Part shown: positions 42,165 to 52,950 of the stretch, piece after piece | How positions within the stretch are numbered: the stretch's first letter is position 1 | How the letters are laid out: each line of letters starts with the position of its first letter | The notes under the pieces: generated by a model | Databases searched by the model: none | What the model was told of the DNA's origin: nothing | What the model saw: only the letters and a program-made list of their open reading frames with translations | Program-made: the position numbers and the translations under genes | Source of the DNA: Symsagittifera roscoffensis | Taxonomy: Eukaryota > Xenacoelomorpha > Acoela > Convolutidae | Length of the DNA stretch: 64,000 nucleotides | Direction: 5' to 3' | Assembly (NCBI RefSeq): GCF_963678635.1 | Contig: NC_087071.1 | Coordinates: 24,006,013 to 24,070,012, forward strand

Positions 42165-44324
42165 CTATGGAAAAAAATTTGTTTAATTGTACAAAAACAC
42201 TAACCAGAAACTGCCATTAAGAATTGGTTATCTTGTTCCTAGAGAAATCGAATCAAAACTAAAAAAACGCAAATAATTTAATCCCAGTTGAAAAAGCTTA
42301 AAAAAGCAAAGCAAGAGCAGATTGTTTCCGTGCAAACAAAAAATTTACGATCAAAATGCATGATTTTTTTTTTAGCCCTGTACGCAAAGATGTCTAGTTT
42401 CTATTGTCTCACCGCGCACACACAAAAAAATTCTTGTAACGCAATGCGATTTTAAAAAAACAGGTATTCTGTCGAACTGACTTGATTTTTCCGTCCTCGT
42501 CCGGCTCGAATCCCTTCATGGCCATTTCCACGAAGTCAGGCTCCAGTTTCTCCCCCAATTTCACCAACATGTTCTTGAACACAGCCATATCTGCCTTCCC
42601 GCAGTTCTCATTGTCACACAGCGACTGAAGTAACAAGAGATTAATTTGAAATGATCAATAATTAATCAGGAGCAGAGATTATATCTCCTTTCAACAATGA
42701 TGTCCATTTCAAAAAACATAAATTTAAATTGAAATTGCTCAAGAAAATCATAAAAAATTGTTAAAAAATTTTTTAGCAGTTTTTTTGTTAAGTTTTCGTG
42801 TAGTTTTGGTAATTTTGAACGAAGAAATCGAAAACAATTTTTCGGGCAAGTCTATTTGCAACGTAATTTTGTCGTGAAGACTCAGATTATTGACTTCCGC
42901 GGAATTCTGAAATAATAAAATGATTGAGATAAGTTAAATGTGTATTTTGGCGTCGGAGCCAGGCAATTTAAACATTTTTCAATTTAAATTGCTATTTAAA
43001 ATAAAATTTTTCATTTAAATTGAGTGGATTCATAATTTACTATTAAATAACTTAAATTATTTTTTAATGGACATTCCTCATAAATCGCTAAGTTATTCGG
43101 TTAAAGCCACGTGAGTTGAGCAGATAAAACATAGCCAACAGACAGTGAGATAAGAGTCGATGAGATCAAGGAACCAGAAGAAAACACTGAATTGAACCTC
43201 CAAACCTTAATGAGATTGAGCGTCGACGTGAGAAGTTTCGCCACACCGTTCTCGTGTCGAAATCTCAAAACAATTACCCTTTAAAATTCTTTGACAACTT
43301 TTAACCAGGTGAATTTTACCGTTATTGCCAACAACAATTTGGATCTCATATTAAGATTGAGCTGATTTGAATGGTTAATTTGATACTGACCTTGAAAGCT
43401 TCTACGTAGTCAGGTACTTTGTGGTCGTCCTTCATCTTCTGCAGGTCGAGGAAAATGGGAACAAACTCGTCGAACTTAATCTTCTTGTTCGGGTCAGAAT
43501 CCAGCCCTAAATTCAGATAGCACTACAGTAACGCCAACGCCTAATCACACACTTTCTTATATGCAAATTTTTTAAAAAGGAGCGTACAATTTTTCAAAAG
43601 GATCAAACCACCAGCTTTTGGTTCAAAAAGTAAAAAAATTCAATTTGTTTCAAAAAAACTTTCTAGGTACCAAAAATGTCAAATTCGTAGATAGCTGCTT
43701 AGGAAATTAAAACTATTCGATTGTTAGAGTAACTTTAACTCTTAAATTGTAAATATCAGCTAAAAAGCATCTAATTGTAATTTGATAGCTGATAAAAGTT
43801 TTCGTGCAGTTGCAACTAAATTTTAGTAATTTTGTCGTGAAGACTCAGATTATTGACTTCCGCGGAATTCTGAAATAATAAAATGATTGAGATAAGTTAA
43901 ATGTGTATTTTGGCGTCGGAGCCAGGCAATTTAAACATTTTTCAATTTAAATTGCTATTTAAATTAAAATTTTCCATTTAAATTGAGTGGATTGCCGCCT
44001 GAGTGATGGCAACTACCAGAGACACAGCCAGCCCAGCTAGAAGTATTTTTTCTTCTTTAACCATGATGATTACATAATTTTTCACTAAATTTTCTATTTC
44101 TTTGATATTGAATGAGTATTTGATCTATTCAATTTGATGAATATACTATTCAAAAAATAATTTCTACCTGTCAGTTTCTTCACATCCGACTGTTTTGGGT
44201 TGATGCCCAGAGCCCTGCATAGGTTTCCCACTTCAATCGCCGGAATGACTCCCTCGAACTTAGTGTCGAACAGCGTGAACGCATCTCGGTACTCGTTCAT
44301 ATCAGACTCAGACAATTTGTCCAT
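42119..44324 (-). CDS. Myosin essential light chain, four exons, 153 aa
   Basis: It binds the first IQ motif of a myosin heavy chain neck and stiffens the lever arm. Exons in coding order: 44324-44168, 43506-43391, 42624-42482, 42164-42119. All three introns are GT-AG and phases match (1, 0, 2), giving 154 codons with the stop. The product has four EF-hand-like folds: YRDAFTLFDTKFEGVIPAIE near the N-terminus, LDSDPNKKIKFDEFVPIF (54-71), DMAVFKNMLVKLGEKLEPDF (103-122) and EPDEDGKIKYIDFIKKV at the end. LVKLGEKL is a family hallmark. Most loops lack full calcium ligands, as is usual for essential light chains. Length is normal (about 150). There is no N-terminal Ala/Pro/Lys extension, as in MYL6-type or invertebrate forms. 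Confidence 0.93.
42482..42624 (-). CDS. Essential light chain exon 3
   Basis: The acceptor is TTACTTCAG and the donor is GTCAGT. It encodes the third EF-hand-like fold and most of the fourth, and ends in phase 2. Confidence 0.92.
42863..43030. repeat. 168-bp duplicated segment, copy 1 (light chain intron 2)
   Basis: Almost identical to 43825-43993. Both run from GTAATTTTGTCGTGAAGACT to AAATTGAGTGGATT. Confidence 0.9.
43391..43506 (-). CDS. Essential light chain exon 2
   Basis: The acceptor is GAATTTAG and the donor is GTCAGT. It encodes the second EF-hand-like fold and the central linker (DLQKMKDDHKVPDYVEAFK), and ends in phase 0. Confidence 0.92.
43825..43993. repeat. 169-bp duplicated segment, copy 2 (light chain intron 1)
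   Basis: Near-identical direct copy of the previous repeat, 962 bases away in the neighbouring intron. Confidence 0.9.
43978..44064 (-). CDS. 28-aa signal-peptide-like mini-ORF in a 78-bp insertion
   Basis: After the shared GAGTGGATT, copy 2 has 78 extra bases (43994-44071) before both sites continue with CATAATTT. On the minus strand the insert starts with ATG and encodes MVKEEKILLAGLAVSLVVA, then a short tail to TAA. It looks like a signal peptide. It may be a stray exon or a chance frame. Confidence 0.25.
   Translation of the reverse strand: MVKEEKILLAGLAVSLVVAITQAAIHSI
44168..44324 (-). CDS. Essential light chain exon 1
   Basis: ATG at 44324 to the donor GTAGAA at 44167. It encodes the first EF-hand-like fold and NLCRALGINPKQSDVKKLT, and ends in phase 1. 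Confidence 0.93.
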
Positions 44325-44388
44325 GTTTAATAGTAGTTACACTTCCTGTTTTTCTGAATAATATTAATAACTAGGGGATTTTGTTTAG

Positions 44389-44396
44389 TATATAAT
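44389..44396 (-). promoter_or_regulatory. TATA box of the myosin light chain gene
   Basis: The minus strand reads GATTATATACTAAAC about 65-72 bases before the start codon, leaving a 5' UTR of roughly 35-40 bases if transcription begins about 30 bases downstream. Confidence 0.55.
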
Positions 44397-44399
44397 CGT

Positions 44400-45965
44400 G
44401 ACCGACGATCTGGACAAATTTCGGAAGGACAATCTGACTTAACCCGAAACTAGGGAATTCTTATAACCAAGAAAAAGGAACAAACGGAAGCCGACCCTAC
44501 ACTGCTATAACTTCCCAGAATAAAACCCAAATTAAAATCGGGAACTTTACTTTAAGAAGTTGTTTATACTGCGATAAAAGGGATTTGGAACCACTACCCC
44601 GTGAATAAATCCTCGAGTCCTCTAAATTTTACCATTATACCAGTGGTTTAAAGCCCAAGATAACACGATAAGTGGTAAAACAATGGCGTGCCTAGCGTTT
44701 TGGGAAACATTTAACTAAACCAATGTGCTTATATAACGATCTCTACCGCTGCTTTGGTAGGTTTGTTTATATCTGGCCTTCGTTTTGTAAACAAAACCAA
44801 GCGTAGGGCAAAGGAATTGTATTATACTTTCCTTTCATACTTTAAATGGATTTTAGAGGGGTGTGAAAAATGAAAACTTAGAAGTTAGATAGTAGTATTA
44901 CCTGCATGGTGGATAGGTAGAAACTAGATTAGTTATATATCTATCTATTTGATTTTCCCGCTCTCGCATAGTTTAGCGACTGAGTTTTGGCGAGAACATG
45001 TTTCCATAACATGTTTTTTCTAGCTGGGTTTGTAGTCATAGAGGAATTCGGATCATTACCAATCTATAAATAGACAGGGGGTCAGCGTTACGATAAGAAG
45101 GGTTTGGAATTTAGCCTCCATATACAAGGGTAATTTAGTTTCACATACAAAGATAGCATGTGTATAGTTTATTAGCCAACAATGTCTTGCAAATGTGCTG
45201 ACAAATAAAAAATGTACCTCCCGCGTCTCGAAATTAACTGTCTGAAAACAATTGCGTTGTGCGTTTTTGAAAATATTTATTTTAATTGAAGGCCAAAACA
45301 TAAAAAGCAAATATTGCTTATCAGTTCTAGCTATTAAAACAATGACGTTGTGGTATGAAAAAGGCAAGGATTGTGTCTAACTTCTTTGCCGTCAAATACA
45401 AAAACTGAAATGAAACTATTTCTGACAGAAAACAATTCCGAATGTCGTTGAAAATTAGCAACATTTGTCAAAAACAAAATACTTTTTTTTCGCCAATTTT
45501 TTCTCTATTGACTCTGAAGCATATTTAATTCGGTCAAAATTTGCGATAGTAAACACAGAACAACTATAGTTAAATCAACTACAGTTAGAGCAATTAATAT
45601 TCAAAAGAAAATTTTTTAATCAAGAAAAACATTTTAGTTCCAAACATTTTCGAGCAATGTTTTTCATCCGGCCCAGGTACCATAAAAAACTTTGGATGAG
45701 TTCGATTGACCAGTTATACTTTTCAGGGATGACTCTGATCGGATTCCAAAAAGTTTTTTTTTTCAGGAGAGACTAACTTCTTTTTTCTATTTTTCCTTTT
45801 GAATAGTCTGACGGTCAAAAACATGATATTCACCGAAGCTGCTTCACTCGTCCTTCATCACAGCCCAGTCAAAAACGCTAGTAAGAACATTTGGAATTTT
45901 TGAAAATCAGGGCAAAACAAAAAGTATAACAAATCAAGATAATGCTGTTTCAATTGGTATCACGT
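44400..45965. other. No gene recognised
   Basis: It holds the upstream region of the light chain gene and AT-rich sequence. The 103-codon minus frame at 45367-45056 has no supporting features. Confidence 0.4.
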
Positions 45966-45969
45966 AAAA

Positions 45970-46443
45970 CGCGGTGGTGGCGTGTCACGGAGCTAAACAC
46001 CCGGATAGCCGAAAAACAAATTCGTTCCCGGATAGCCGAAAAATATATTCGACTATAAAAATATTTAAGAAAAAATATTTTAAAAAAAACAGAAACTAGT
46101 ATATATTGAAAACTTTTACGGTTTGTCGGCCGAAAATGGATGTCATAAAAATTTAAAAGTACCAAAGAGGGACCCTCCTGGTTGGTAACGGGGTCAAATC
46201 CATGTAGTAGCCGGGCTTTTATTGTTATTTAACTTAATGAAAGTAAAAGTATTCGCCAATCAAATCTCTTAAAAACGTTCGGAATTTTGTTAGCTAACAT
46301 GCTGAAAAACTTTGAGACAATTTTTTGTCCAATCAAAATGGGTCACAATTTAGTGACAAGTTTTCTGATTTAATTTAATTGAAACCGTATTTGGTTTTCT
46401 TCGGCTATCCGGGAATGCAGCTCCGTGGGTACTCACCAACGCG
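45970..46443. mobile_element. MITE with about 45-bp imperfect inverted ends
   Basis: The left end reads CACGGAGCT, a variable stretch, then CCCGGATAGCCGAAA. The right end reads TTCGGCTATCCGGGAATGCA then AGCTCCGTG. Weaker pairing extends outwards (GCGGTGGTG versus CACCAACGC). CCCGGATAGCCGAAAAA is repeated once near the left end. There is no transposase. Confidence 0.65.
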
Positions 46444-46659
46444 GAGATATATCGAAAAAAAGTGAAACGGAAAAAAAAGTGAAACGGTCTCGTACTGTGA
46501 AAGTTAGAAATAAGATAACAACGTACCATATAAAAATTGAAGCGCTTTCGTCAAGAAGACATCATCAGCATTGATCTGAAGTAATTTGTTTGATAACAAT
46601 GCAAACCAAAGTAAAAAAAAAAAAAATGCATCGCGATAATGGAGAAAAATAACTCATTG

Positions 46660-46770
46660 CAGCAGCTGAAATTTTTCTCCGTTACGCTGATGATAACTTG
46701 AGAACAATGAAGGGTAATCCTGAAGAGGTGCTGCGTGCAGCAAACTTACTAAATAAAAGTTGCCACGCGG
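46660..46770 (+). pseudogene. Penelope-like RT motif C fragment
   Basis: 46669-46767 reads FLRYADDNLRTMKGNPEEVL then RAANLLN. YADD (46683-46694) is the catalytic motif C of the same Penelope-like family seen at 48430-49805. The RT continues no further here and breaks into the array spacer. Confidence 0.75.
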
Positions 46771-46865
46771 TATAATTTAACTGTCGCACTGACAGCCCTG
46801 ACCACTGCCCTGACGAATTTGAAGCTCAGTCCCTGACAATTAGTCTCAAAATTGCAAAAAAAAAT

Positions 46866-48035
46866 CTGTCATAGAACTTAAATAACCATGTTGCCCAGCG
46901 TGTATTAGTTCTTACAAAGAACACCTGAACTCGCGTTCAGTTGCTGATTTAGTAACCCACAAGCTAAATTCACCATTTTGAAGTCAGTCTTCATTGAACT
47001 CACGTCTTCCTTTGACTGAACATTCGCGACTCATACCCCTGAAAAATTACAGCTAAACGCTTAATAAACATCTCATGTAAGACTTTGAAAAAAACACTAA
47101 GGCCAGCAACGCTTTCACGTTTCTGGCCCTGACACAACTTTGCTCGCCCTGACACGGCCTTGACAAGTTTTTCTTCGCCCTGACATAACCCTGACCGCGT
47201 GGCAACACCGTACATTCATAATTTTCGTTCATCTTAGATGCACCGAACGCACCCGGAAAGCTGGCTTTTTTGATCTACAAATTGATATCGACAAAAGCAG
47301 GAAGGTTAGCAGTGGATGGTGTCAGAAACCAGGAGATACAGGTATCATAGTAATTTTTGCAAGTAACAACCCCCTTCAGTACAATATAGTTTTTTCGAAG
47401 GAACCGTTCACCGGGTTTTCCACAGTACGTCCATATGGAAAAGGTTTGATGAAACGATGTAAATCGACCTGAGCAGTGGTTGATAACCAATATCCAGAAA
47501 GTTGACAGTCGCGCGTTTTATCGCGAGCCCTTGGAAAGGTAATCGCGGAGAGCAAAAACAAAACGAAGCTGGTTAAGCAAGGGAACCCTGTGATTATAGA
47601 AATTTTTGCTAAAAAGTAAATTTCAAACGTTTTCGCAAGTATGTGCATCGTCAGGATTTAAAAAAAAAAACTACTCTAAAGGACGATAAAACATCAATTT
47701 ACAAAAGTTATTTACAATAAATCACATACAATTGGTGATTATAGTAACGTGATTATAGTAACGAGTCACAACCCATCTTAATGAAATAATATCGGAGGAA
47801 TCGCAGTCAGAAATTAGCAAAAAAAGTGCACGATATCACCAATGCGCAATATCAAACTCACGACATGGAAAATGAAAAATTTATAAACCCTCGTTAAAAT
47901 GCTCCTTTTTAGTGAACTGAAATCGAAATTGGTTTTCAGACTATTGTTTTGTGATTGAAAAACCATCTATGTTGGCCAAACAGTCGGACATCTCACACTA
48001 AGGATTGAGGAACACCAAAAATAGGATATTTTGAG
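46866..48035 (+). repeat. Composite Penelope/zinc-finger array, unit 1
   Basis: The spacer half (46866-47215) holds CCCTGACAC-type sub-repeats and, on the minus strand, MSRECSVKGRREFNED and REFRCSLCK pieces. The Penelope half (47240-48035, +) reads FFDLQIDIDKSRKVSSGW, NNPLQYNIVF and the GIY-YIG piece YVGQTVGHLTLRIEEHQK, with stops between. Later units repeat this layout. Confidence 0.75.
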
Positions 48036-48429
48036 AATGCATTAAAATTGTAAACTCAAACAAACACATTCGCACATTTTTTTTTCATGCTTTAAAAAGT
48101 CTAAACGATATGTAAGAAATGATCAAAGATCATAAAAAATGTCATACACATCATTATTTCAAAATTTAAAAAATTCAACCAATCAAAACTTTACAAGTAT
48201 TACTGAAATTATGTAACAAATATTATGAACAATTTTAAATATTATTTAAAAAACTTCTGAGAGTTTTCACCTTTTTTGTTTTTACAATTTCGTTTTGTCG
48301 CTAATTTTCATGCTAACATGTAAATTATTTCAATATTTTTGTTTTAGCCAGAATTTTTCGATACTGGAACTATAGCCTTAGTGTCAGCTTCCTACTTCTA
48401 AACTCGTCGCGCGTGTTAATTTCAGGTCT

Positions 48430-49805
48430 CTCATTCCTAATGCGCAGCGCCTCTAATGTAAGTAAATTGATGCTGCTGGACGCCTGGTGGATTATCTCTC
48501 AGTTAAATACCGACTTACCACTCTCACTACCACACTGATGTATGCTGTCCAACTGGGGTATCCTCTTTTCGGTGTTCCTCAATCCTTGTGGTGAGATGTC
48601 GGACCGTCTGGCCAACATAGATGGATTTGCACACACAACAGTCAAATCTGTAAACCACTTTTGATATCAGTTCACTGGAAAAGGAGGACTTAAGAGAGGG
48701 CATACAAGTATTCACTTTCCTCCTCGTGAATTTTATCTGCGCATTGGTGATATCACGATCTTATTTTGCTAAAGTCTGACTGTGATTCCCCTATATTGGA
48801 CCATCAAGATGGTTGGTGAATCACTGCTATAGTCACAGGGGTTCTTTTTGTCTGCCATGTTTTTTTTGTTTTTGTCCTCCCTGATGATCTTTTAAAGGGC
48901 ATCGGATGCAACCCGCGACGACCGACTTTCCGGATATTGGTTATCCAACCACTGTCCACGGTTGATGTTTATCGCTTTATCATATTCTTCCCATGTTGAC
49001 CTTCTGTGGAAAATCCGGTGAACAGTTCCTTCAATCACAATTCTCTTGAAATGAAGGGGCGGCGCAGCTTCTCAAATTTAGTATGGTACCTGTATTTTTT
49101 GGTTTTTGATACCAACCACAGTTATTTTCTTGCTTTTGTCAATAAAAATTTGTAAATACAAAAATGCCAATTTCCCGTTTCTGTTTGATGTCTCTATTGT
49201 GAACTGTAAGTTTCGATGTAGTAATATTGCAGCCGATAGCACTTTTTCAGGATCACCCTTCACTGTTCTCACTATAACGGAGAAATAACTTAGCTTGCTG
49301 CACTGACTTATTTATATTTCGATACTCATCATCTGATATATCACCGCATTTCAAGTGATACCAGTTCAAACAGCCTTCACATTCTACAGCTTTTGACCTG
49401 TACGTGACTTTCGTATTGCGCTCGGGACATTTTCCGTTAAGATCTTTTTCGGTCAAAAACAATTCGGAAACATCCCTCGATAGTGCAGTTTCGTACTGCT
49501 TCAGCTAAAGATTTGCTAAAACAACAACAAAGTGATGCCCCCATCTCTTCATGGTTTTCCTAGCTATTGATGGTGTTTTGTCTTGCTCATACAGTTTTCC
49601 CAGAGCTATGTCTATTGCTTTTTTCACTGGAAAATTTGTATACAAACTCTTTACATCTAGAGATATCAAATTTTCATTGGGCTCAAGATTAGTGTTCTCT
49701 AAGATTTTTCTCGCATCTAGTGACTTCGTTTCGATGTTTGCGCCCTCAATTTTATCAAAAAATTTTGCAAGAACCTTGTTCAAGTTATAATAAGAGCTAC
49801 CAACC
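48430..49805 (-). mobile_element. Penelope-like element, RT to GIY-YIG, inverted within the array
   Basis: On the minus strand it reads in order: SSYYNLNKVLAKFFDKIEGA, motif A region ENLISLDVKSLYTNFPVKKA, ARKTMKR, motif B MGASL (49544-49530) with VVLANL in the next frame, a PHD-like finger, motif C start FLRY, NLQFTIETSNRNGKLAF, then VIEGTVHRIFHRRSTWEEYD (about 49045-48990), DNQYPESRSSR, and the GIY-YIG endonuclease region VYRFDCCVCKSIYVGQTVRH to RIEEH (about 48650-48570). RT followed by GIY-YIG is the standard Penelope order. Frameshifts, stops and a short deletion before motif B show that it is inactive. Confidence 0.88.
49270..49462 (-). pseudogene. PHD-like finger inside the Penelope-like RT
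   Basis: The frame includes DLNGKCPERNTKVTYRSKAV then ECEGCLNWYHLKCGDISDDE. CEGC plus HLKC with the aromatic W-Y-H is the core of a PHD finger. The first CxxC has become CPER and the last CxxC is missing. It sits between RT motif B (49530-49544) and motif C (about 49275-49286), joined in frame to LKQYETALSRDVSELF on the motif B side and to FLRY on the other. Confidence 0.7.
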
Positions 49806-49850
49806 GCTGAAAAAATATGATACTCCAGCTGGGCCGCATTCAAGGCAGTG

Positions 49851-50880
49851 TGATAGCTGTCAAAGAACTTAAATTACCATGTTGTCCAGAGTTTATTATT
49901 TCTTACAAAGAACACACTCGAACTCGTGTTCAGTCGTTGATTCAGCAACCAACAAACTAAATTCACTATTGTGAAGCCAGTCTTCATTGAACTTACGTCA
50001 TCCTTTGACTGAACGTTCGCGACTCATACCGCTGAAAAAAATACAGGTTAACGCTCAATAAACAATGGTATAAGACATTGAAATAAACACTTAGGCCAGC
50101 AACGCTTTCATGCTTCTGGCCCTGACACAACTCTGCTCGCCCTGACACGGCCTGGAGAAGTTTTTCTTCGCCCTGACATGGCCCTGACAGCGTGGGAACC
50201 CTGTATGCCGGTAATTACCGTTCACATTAGAGGCAACGAACGCATCCGGGAATTTGGATTTTTTGATCTACAAATTGATAACGACAAAAACAGGAAGGTT
50301 AGCAGTGGATGATATCAGAAATCAGCAGATATTATAGTAATTGCTAGAGGTTACGCCCCTTCAGTACAAAATAGTTTTTACCGAACGAACCGTTAATCGG
50401 GTTTTCCGCAAAATGTCTACATGGAACAATATTGATAAAGCGATGGAAATCAGCCCGAGCAGTGGTTTGATAACCAATATCCAGAAAGTTGATAGTCGCG
50501 CAATTTATCGCGAGCCCTTGGAAATATAATCAGGGAGGGCAAAAACAAAAAGAAGCTGGTTGAGCAAGGAAACCCTGTGATTATAGTAACGAGTCACATC
50601 CCATCTTAATAAAAAAAAATCGGAGGAATCACATATTCAGAAATTAGCAGAAAAATATCACCAATGCGCATACCAAAGTCACGACCCGGAGATTTAAAAA
50701 TTTGTAAGCACTCGCTAAAATGCTCCTTTTTAGTGAACTGAAATCAAAATTGGTTTTCAGACTAAAGTTTTGTAGTTGAAAATACATCTATGTTGGCCAA
50801 ACAGTCAGAAATCTCACAACAAGGGTTGAGGAACACCAAAAAGAGTATACTCCAGCTGGGCAGCATTCAAGGCATTGTGA
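49851..50880 (+). repeat. Composite Penelope/zinc-finger array, unit 2
   Basis: Starts at AGCTGTCAAAGAAC. On the minus strand it has RKFNED, SEFSLLVAESTTEHEF and CVLCKK pieces (about 50025-49895). On the plus strand it has Penelope pieces, among them the frame 50341-50529 with TVNRVFRKMSTWNNIDKAME. It repeats at about 1030 bases. Confidence 0.8.
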
Positions 50881-51920
50881 TAGCTGTCAAAAAACTTAAA
50901 TTACCATGTTGCCCAGCGTATATTATTTCTTACAAAGAACACACCTGAACTCGTGTTCAGTCGTTGATTCAGCAACCCACAAACTAGATTCACCATGGTG
51001 AAGCCAGTCTTTATTGAACTTACATATTTCTTTGACTGAACGTTCGCGATTCATGCCGCTGAAAAAATTACAGGTTAACGCTCAATAAACAACTGATATT
51101 GGACTTTGAAATAAACACTAAGGCCAGCAAAGCTTTCATGCTTCTGGCCCTGGCACAACTTCGCTCTCCCTGACACGGCCTTGACAAGTTTTTCTTCGCC
51201 CTGACTTGGCCTCGAACGCGTGAAAACCCCGTATATCCATAACTACCGTTCACATAAGATGTACCGAACGCATCCGGAAAGCTGTTTTTTTTTATCTACA
51301 AGTTGATATCGACAAAAACAGGAAGGTTAGCAGTAAATGGTATCAGAAACCAGCAGATACAGATATCATAGTAATTTCTAGAAGTTACGCCTCTTCAGTA
51401 CAAAATAGTTTTATCGAAGGAACCGTTCACCGGGTTTTCCACAGTACGTTCACATGGAAAAGATTTGATGAAACGATGTAAACCGACCTGAACAGTGGAT
51501 GATAACCAAAATCCAGAATGTTGACAGTCGCGCGTTTTATCGTGAGCCCTTCAAAAGGTAATGGGGGAGGGCAAAAACAAAAAGAAGCTGGCTGAGCAAG
51601 GGAAGCCCTGTGATTATAGTAACGAGTCACAACCCATCTGAATGAAATAATATCGGAGGAATCACAGTCAGATGTTAGCCAAAGAAGTGCGCGATATCAT
51701 AATGCGCATATCAAATTCACGACCCGGTAAATGAAAAAATTTGCAAGCCCTTCTTAAAATTCTCCTTTTTAGTGAACTGAAATCAAAACTGGTTTTCAGA
51801 CTAAAAATTTGTAGTTTAAAATTCATCTATGTTGGCCAAACAGTCAGACATCTCACAACAAGGGTTGAGGAACACCAAAAATAGGATAATCCAGGTGGGC
51901 AGCATTCAAGGCAAAGTGAT
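50881..51920 (+). repeat. Composite Penelope/zinc-finger array, unit 3
   Basis: Same organisation as unit 2, about 90% identical. The GCCCTGACACGGCC landmark is at about 51168. Stops interrupt both coding pieces. Confidence 0.8.
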
Positions 51921-52950
51921 AGCTGTCAAAGAACCTGAATTACCATGTTGCCCAGCGTATACTATTTCTTACAAAGAACCGACCTGACCTCGTGTTCAGT
52001 CGTTGATTCAGCCACCCACAAACTAAATTCACCATTGTGAAGCCAGTCGTCATTGAACTTACACCGTCCTTTGACTGAACGTTCGCGACTCATACCGCTG
52101 GAAAAATTATAGTTTAAATTTCATTAATTAACTGATATTAGACTTTGAATTAAACACTAAGGCCAGCAACACTTTCATCCTTCTGGCCCTGACACAACTT
52201 CGCTCGCCCTGACACGGCCTTGACAAGTTTTTCTTCGCCCTGACATGGCCTCGAACCCGTGGAAACCCCGTATATCCATAACTACCGTTCACATTAGAGG
52301 TACCGAACGCTGGCTTTTTTGATCTACAAGTTGATATCGACAAAAACAGGAAGATTAGCAGTGGATGGTATCAGAAACCAGCAAATACAGGTATCGTAAA
52401 AATTTCTAGAATTTACGCCCCCTTCAGTACAAAAGAGTTTTTTCGAAGAAATCGTTCACCGGCTTTTCCGCAGTACGTCCACATGGAAAAATTTCGATAA
52501 AGCGATGGAAATCAACCTGAGAAGTGGTTTGATAACCAATATCCTGAAAGTTGACAGTCGCGCGTTTTATCGTAAGCCCTTGAAAAGGTAATTGGGGAGG
52601 GCAAAAACAAAAAGAAGGTGGCTGAGCAAGGAAAGCCCTGTGATTATAGTAACGAGTCACAACCCTTCTGAATGAATTATCATGGGAGAAATCACAGTTA
52701 GAAATTAGCCTAAAAAGTGCGCGATATCACCACTGCGCATATCAAACTCACGACCCGGAAAATGAAAAATTTGTAAACCCTCCTTAAAATGCTCCTCTTT
52801 AGTGAACTGGAATCAAAACTGTTTTTCAGACTAGAATTTTGTGGGTGAAAATTCATCTTTGTTGGTAAAACAGTCCGACATCTCACAGCAAGAGTTGAGG
52901 AGCGTCAAAAACAGGATACTCCAGCTGGGCAGCATTTAAGGCATTGTGAT
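51921..52950 (+). repeat. Composite Penelope/zinc-finger array, unit 4
   Basis: Same organisation. The GCCCTGACACGGCC landmark is at about 52207. A short deletion removes GCATCCGGAAA before GCTGGCTTTTTTGATC. Confidence 0.8.
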
